In this document: in pieces, positions 57,913-64,000 of the stretch | Layout of the letters: every line of letters starts with the position of its first letter | Numbering within the stretch: the stretch's first letter is position 1 | Assembly: GCA_907164885.2 (NCBI GenBank) | Contig: OU015490.1 | Coordinates: 99,902,257-99,966,256, forward strand | Reading direction: 5' to 3' | Length of the DNA: 64,000 nucleotides | Source of the DNA: Dolomedes plantarius | Taxonomy: Eukaryota; Arthropoda; Arachnida; Araneae; Dolomedidae | Program-made: the position numbers and the translations under genes | The notes under the pieces: model-generated | What the model saw: only the letters and a program-made list of their open reading frames with translations | What the model was told of the DNA's origin: nothing | The model's database searches: none

Positions 57913-58643
57913 TTAAGGCGACAATGGACCTTCAGATTGACAAAAATATGTCCCAAAAACGATTTTTTTTTTCTTTCAGAAAATGATTCTGCAACTCATC
58001 AGCTTTAAATTTAAAAAAAAGGGATGTTGATCCGATCATTATTTACCGAGTTATAAGTAATTTTTTCAAACGTAAAGAGTGAAAATGTTAGTCAAATTAA
58101 AACTTTAAATGCCATTTTCTCAAAACAAGTTTTAATGTCGTTTTGGCAAGTTCAAAATATTCCCTGCGTCATAATTTTTCTTGAATTTTCATTAAAATGT
58201 CATAAAATTATTATTTATATATGTTAGAATGAAACTTAGAAATCAATTCATTATACTATTTTAAAACAACTTAAAGTTTTTACAATAAAAATTTTTTTGG
58301 GGATAAAATTTTGCATAAAATGACCTATTTTTATCGATTTCTTTTCTAGTTTTTATAAATATGACTGTAAATAAAATATTGCTACTAACTTTTATTATAA
58401 CTATATAAAGCTAGCTTAAGAGAGAAAATTAGATATCTGAGACAAAAATTAATACGCATGGAGCATTTTTAAATAGAGTAATTAACAAACTGATTTTAAT
58501 TACTATCTAAATTAATTACTTTCTGATTTTTTTTTAAATTTAGAATTTCCATCTCTAAACAACTCTGTATAAGTATACAAAATTTCATAGCAATTGGTTA
58601 ATAAATAAAAAAAAAAGTTTTTCATGGTCCATTGTCCCCATAA
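57913..58643. mobile_element. M2 MITE, copy 5
   Basis: Starts TTAAGGCGACAATGGACCTT and ends CATGGTCCATTGTCCCCATAA. Inner motif ACGCATGGAGCATTTTTAAA near 58450. The right TTAA has changed to ATAA. Confidence 0.85.
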
Positions 58644-58735
58644 GGCTAAGAGTTTTAAAAGTCAAGGGAACATCTGTGCCTCATCATTCTTATAGGTGGA
58701 TTTCTGTTTCATATTTCTAGAGTCATTTCTCATTG

Positions 58736-59086
58736 GAGGGCTTGAGGTATCCTAGTGGTAGCGCTTCGGCTTTCGGTGCTGAGGGTGCTTGGATCGAATC
58801 CCGACAAGCGCCATTAAATACCCACACATGTGTAGGTCAGGTTTGAGCACGTTAAATCCGTAGACCGGAAAGTCCCTCGATGAGGTCAAAGAGCGTGCGG
58901 GTGATGGCACGATCCCCCCAGATGCCACCCCTGGGGGTGCTCTTTAAAATTGAGGTGGCACCTGGCTAAATCGGACTTCCACCCTTGTGGTGCCATTATA
59001 AACCGGAGCCACACCAGGTAGCCCGCTAGCCTATATGGACCTGGTTTGGTATAAATAATTCCGGCCAGGGGGCGTTAGAAATGATA
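58736..59086 (+). mobile_element. tRNA-derived SINE
   Basis: Head GGGCTTGAGGTATCCTAGTG (A-box TAGTGGTAGCG) and B-box GGATCGAATCCC, sharing TTCGGTGCTGAGGGTGCT with the SINE at 41118. The long body has CCACCCCTGGGGGTG and ends near GATAACAACAAAA. The 3' limit is approximate. Confidence 0.8.
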
Positions 59087-59189
59087 ACAACAAAATTTTT
59101 TCACTGGAATAAGTTCTTACGTATACGGGATGAAACGGAGGGAGAGTTAAATAAAAATCCCTCCATTAAAAAGATAGCCTGAGCAATAC

Positions 59190-59610
59190 AAAACCAATGC
59201 CGAGGCAATATTTGGATTTAAACACTTTCTCGTGTGACACAGTAAGGACGTCCCAACCTCTAATCTTGCGATCGGTGGGAAAAATACGGCACCCTCGGCA
59301 GATAACATCCGATCTTTATGGGATCGTCGAATGGCAAGGGCGATCGGAATCTCCCTCGGCCAGCGCCCTCTCCGGCCCAACAAAGGCATCCTCCACTTCA
59401 TTACTACTAATGGAGTGTCTGTATTCGCGGCATCGTCTCGGATTTCGCAGGGGAGGCGTGAAATATCGCACTCTTTTCGCAGATCTTTTGATTGGAGTGT
59501 GCTCCGACGCGTGCTCGCAGCCGCGTTATCTCCCCATTCCCGCGGTCGCAATTATAGAGTGTCGGGTTATCGCGGTCTTTAGACGTTAACCGAGAGATGG
59601 AATCATGGGA
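59190..59610. other. CpG-rich, stop-poor segment of unknown nature
   Basis: Overlapping ORFs above 80 codons exist on both strands (59197-59589 plus, 59147-59551 minus) because the segment is GC- and CpG-rich (GGGATCGTCGAATGGCAAGG, GCTCCGACGCGTGCTCGCAG). None shows a recognisable domain. It could be a host exon or promoter, or part of an unidentified element. Confidence 0.3.
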
Positions 59611-60106
59611 AAGAAATAGAGCGCATCCCTGTAAAAGGGGGGGGGGGGCGTGCAAAGGTAAACGAAAATTAGGACAGGCGAATAATATTGGAACACATAA
59701 ATTCTTAAAATAGACTACAAAAAATTTAAGAAAAGTGTTTAGTTACTAACTAATTAAATGGTCTGGTACCTCTTAAAAGCTAACAGACTCGACAAACATA
59801 TCCCTATTTCCAATCAGGAGTAGTTATGAAAATCATTTATACATGTGGAAGAAGAAGAGATCACGCCATACGCAATGCGCATTGTGCTTACGCATAACCA
59901 AATATAAGAGCTGTACATGCTTGGCAGAGAGCAGTGTGTGTTCGGCCGTCGCCTGTAAGGTACGAATAAAGTTAGTTGTTGTGTTTGACTATCGATGTAT
60001 TTCTTTCCCGAACCGACTGATATTTAAGTACGCAACAATTCAGAAATAGGAAAATTCAGCAGCTTGGAAAAAAAATTTGCACTTGAGTCTCTTAACACTT
60101 CATTTA
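59611..60106. other. No recognisable gene
   Basis: Contains a G-run at 59638-59648 and AT-rich DNA. Confidence 0.45.
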
Positions 60107-60114
60107 CTCTAAAT

Positions 60115-60838
60115 CGGGGGTGTCCAACCTTTTAGCTTTCTTAGGCCACATTGAAAGAAGACGAATTGTTTTGGGCCACAAAAAAATATACCTAACATTA
60201 AAAATAGTTGAACAGTAAAAAAAGCATAACATATAGCTAACATACTTATTTCATTAGAAATTTTATTTCTAATTATAAAGATAACTGTAGGAGTCCTAAA
60301 ATTGATGCGATATTTGGCATTGAATTTGAGAGACGAATGCATCAATATCTGGGCCAATTGAAGTGGTTACAATTCTCAGGAAACTCTCAAGATTTTCATC
60401 CGATATTTTGGTTCTAATTTGACTCTTAGTGTGCTTCACTCGTGAAAATAGTTGTTCACAGATGTACATACTTCCAAACAATGATGACATGAATAACGCT
60501 TGACTGTGCAGTGAGGGATATTTATCTCTGGGCAGATATGATTTACAAAGGTCCAACAAAGAGATTTGATTGAATTTATCTTTAAGTTGGATATCAGAAT
60601 GCGACTCTATGCATTCCATTTGAAAATTTGCTGGCAACATATCTATATCGAAAATGGAGTACCAATGAGGCAAAACAACTGTTTATTTTTCAACAAAGCG
60701 GGATCTGTAATGGCCGCCTGCCATCATCGCCGAGGAGGGCTATTGATATTTTTTTTCGCTTTGAGTTCTCTTTCTGGGCCGCACTAATACTTACTTTGGG
60801 CCGCATGTGGCCCGCGGGCCACTGGTTGGACACCCCTG
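60115..60838 (-). mobile_element. hAT deletion derivative with 8-bp target duplication
   Basis: 724 bp. Ends CGGGGGTGTCCAACC and the inverse of CAGGGGTGTCCAACCAGTGG, flanked by identical CTCTAAAT at 60107-60114 and 60839-60846. GGGCCGCATGTGGCCCGCGG lies near the right end. Only the transposase tail remains, on the minus strand. Confidence 0.97.
60296..60673 (-). pseudogene. hAT transposase C-terminal region (ZBED5/GTF2IRD2-like)
   Basis: An open frame of 125 codons with QLKDKFNQISLLDLCKSYLP and the dimerisation-type tail SMYICEQLFSRVKHTKSQIR then LRIVTTSIGPDIDAFVSQIQ. It is the same subgroup as the broken transposase at 36060-38600, but that element has different termini. The zinc finger and catalytic core are deleted. 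Confidence 0.85.
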
Positions 60839-60870
60839 CTCTAAATATTTGATTACATTTCCTTCATTTC

Positions 60871-61292
60871 TTAAGGCTGCAGTGTACAAACCCTATTGAA
60901 TTCTCTCCCCTTAATGTTAACCTATAGAGAAAATGTGTCCAAGGATTGCCGACATGAATTGAAAGATTTTCTTTAAAAAATTGTACTTCATAATAGAGAA
61001 AGAAATTTTACACCTTGGGACATTTTTCGTTTTTTTTTAATGCATATAATATTTTTTTATTTAAACTATTACGGGGGAAAAAATCTCGTGTAGGGTGCTT
61101 TAAACGCTCCTCAATTCTTTTGGTGGACGAAATTTATAAAATGAATCCTGTTGCGAGGTGCATTAAAGTTCAGGCTATCTGAAAATATCATTTTTATTGG
61201 ATTATCAGCATTTATGTAGCTGTCAATAGTAGACAAATTTTCTCCATGGGTTAACATTCAAGTGAGCGAATCCAGTAGGGTTAGTACACAAT
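60871..61292. mobile_element. M1 MITE copy i
   Basis: TTAAGGCTGCAGTGTACAAA at the left. The right terminus ends AGTAGGGTTAGTACACAATA. Full interior present. Confidence 0.9.
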
Positions 61293-62425
61293 ACTCCACT
61301 TCATAATTCTCGCCTCCCATTTTTCTGACTAGATTGCTTCATTTGTTTGTTTCGCTTTCGGTTGTGTCGCTGAATATCAATTTTACTTCCCTCCTCTGAT
61401 ATGAAGTTATTCCATTTCCAGTGTATTCTTTGGCCACAGGTCACGAAGCTATTTATTTCCCTACTTATATGAAAGAATTTAATTTGCGAATTAAATTCTA
61501 AAGTGAATTTAATCTCTTGTGAATTTTTTTTATCTTTACATTTGTGAATTGGCCTTTGTACGATAACATCTAGTGCTCCCCGGGCTGATGAAAAATATAA
61601 CTGAATGTTTGACACTAGTAGCCATTTTTAATTTTCATTTGGAGTTTGCAGAAGATGTGTGTTTCTTTATAAGCTCTCTCCCAAAGTTTTATGTGAATGA
61701 AGTTCAAAGCAAGCAATTTTTTTACTTCGTACAAGCAGCACGAATTCGCAGTAACAGTAATTGAAATCAAACGTGGCACCTAAGATTTTTCAAATATTTG
61801 AATTTTCTCTTTATGTGTATTTCTCTATAAGTGTCCTCCAAAGTTTTATCTAAGTAAAATACAAAACAAACGATATATTCTCTTCGAACAAGCAGCACGA
61901 ATTTGCGATAACTGTAATTTAAAAGCACATAGGACATACGATTTTTCAGATTGGCAAATTCTTAACGTAGGATTACGTTCCTCCATAACGGTCCTCCAGA
62001 AAACAAAATTTATGACGCTAAAACCGTCGTCGCGAGTTATAAATCAAGAGTTGCAAAGCAGCCACATGATAACTTATTTTTCTTACCATCGACCTATTCT
62101 GAATAGAGTTATGACTCATCCTTCTCTTCGTATGTAGGAATTTTATTTTAAAAAAAAAGAAGAGGTAAGCAACGATAAGTAATCCTATGTTAATAACCCG
62201 CGGTAATTTCGTTAGAAGAGCTACCTGAAGTTTTAGCTTTTTCGTCGTCCTCAGAAAATAGAGCAAACTAACACAATTTCAAAATATACATTTTATTTAG
62301 GTGGGAAATGTGTGTGCACCTGATTTTCGGCACTTAACCTTTAGCTTACGGAACCTATTTTTCCGATTCCTCCTTTAGAACGGGAATTTTCATACTCCCT
62401 TTGTAAGAACGGCCGTTAAGAGGGT
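61293..62425. repeat. Unassigned, with a 168-bp tandem duplication
   Basis: ACAAGCAGCACGAATT recurs near 61731 and 61899 with similar surroundings (CCAAAGTTTTAT), indicating at least two units between about 61630 and 61960. No gene recognised. Confidence 0.6.
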
Positions 62426-62448
62426 TATATATATATATATATATATAC
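62426..62448. repeat. Short (TA)n tract
   Basis: About 10 TA units adjoining the end of the Tc1 fragment. Confidence 0.9.
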
Positions 62449-62454
62449 AAGGAA

Positions 62455-62925
62455 CAAATCGAATGTGTCAGTTTGGTATAGGAAAAGTACCTTTAATATG
62501 ACTATGATCCCCCCGAGAAGCAATACAGCACCTACAACGATGTGTGATGCTGTCATTTATGCGGTTTATGAGTTCGGTAGGAAGTGAGAGCCAGTGCTCT
62601 TGCAAAGCAGATGAAAGCTGGGCTAGGGTCCTAGGAGGAGGATTGAGAGTAGCTATACGTCTCCTAAAGCGTCCCAAACATGCTCGATAGGATTCGGGTA
62701 CGGTGATCGAGCCTGCCACTCCATGCGCTGAATTGTTTCCTGCTCAAGATAAGCATCCACGATGCGAGCCCTGTGCGGTCTCGCGTTAACGTCTGTAGCA
62801 CGAAAGAATCACCTATTGCCCCGGCATAAGGGCGCATATAAGCATCAAGGATGTCATCTCTATAGGTGTGAGCATTCACATTTCCACGGGGAAAGACATG
62901 GAGGTCTGTGCGTCCACCCAAAGAG
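62455..62925 (-). pseudogene. Tc1-like transposase C-terminal fragment
   Basis: The minus strand reads GRTDLHVFPRGNVNAHTYRD and DAYMRPYAGAIGDSFVLQ. A small deletion just at the second catalytic Asp (QDD expected) shifts the frame. The third catalytic block follows in another frame, then RRIATLNPPPRTLAQLSSAL and INDSITHRCRCCIASRGDHS. The N-terminal half is missing. The 3' side ends at a short TA tract (62426-62448). Confidence 0.88.
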
Positions 62926-63042
62926 TATTGCTCAGCATATTTTACTTAACAACATATTCAAATTTTAAGAAGATTGGCCTAGTTTTGAACGTGTTATCCT
63001 TCTTTTTGTGATTTTTCCTTAATTTTTGATAACTAGTGTATG

Positions 63043-64000
<958 letters not shown>

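Overview
The window is AT-rich eukaryotic DNA dominated by transposable elements. It has arthropod character, and a spider or other arachnid is my best guess. The basis is one intact arthropod-type gustatory receptor gene, the mix of mariner/Tc1, piggyBac, hAT, Tigger and Helitron families, tRNA-headed SINEs and very long (TA)n microsatellites. No bacterial operons, rRNA, functional tRNA genes or CRISPR arrays are visible. The only convincing intact host gene is the receptor at 13898-15133 on the minus strand. One further host-exon candidate (around 45.2-45.4 kb) and two CpG-richer, stop-poor patches (46.5 and 59.2-59.6 kb) are uncertain.

Layout. 0-10.7 kb: a 133-bp satellite, two abutting copies of a TTAA-flanked foldback family (called M2 here), a second TTAA-flanked foldback family (M1) split by tandem retroposons, a segmental duplication, and a mariner-like element carrying two TTAA MITEs. 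11-15.1 kb: the receptor gene and, downstream of it, degenerate tandem copies of its last codons and 3' UTR, further broken by a hAT-like and a PIF/Harbinger-like MITE. 18.4-25.3 kb: a Tigger derivative, a dead Tc1, hAT debris, and a piggyBac inserted inside an M1 copy. 25.9-29 kb: a Helitron-like element holding a 1.9-kb palindrome. 29-34.5 kb: a Tigger derivative, another M1 copy, and a nearly intact DD34E Tc1 sitting in TA repeats. 35.4-39.7 kb: a satellite array split by a hAT element, itself split by a DD41D (rosa-type) mariner, all with exact target duplications. 40.7-45 kb: a 76-bp minisatellite split by a SINE, a 213-bp tandem array inside a foldback element, and a LINE remnant. 47.8-53.5 kb: an unidentified conserved ORF with one stop, an M3 MITE, a 545-bp tandem duplication, an internally deleted mariner with a 99-codon ORF, and a second Helitron. 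54.3-56.1 kb: a Ty3/gypsy remnant whose LTR carries a tRNA-like Pol III promoter. 57-64 kb: more M1, M2, SINE and hAT, a Tc1 fragment, and a mariner-type transposase running off the right edge.

As a whole the window is a stack of nested insertions whose order can be read. Several boundaries are proven by target-site duplications, and three by tandem paralogues that preserve the empty site. The most unusual items are the tRNA-like module within an LTR, the array of gustatory-receptor 3'-end relics, the M1 and M2 TTAA families, and the palindrome-bearing Helitron. All identities come from reading translated sequence and terminal motifs by eye; no database search was possible.
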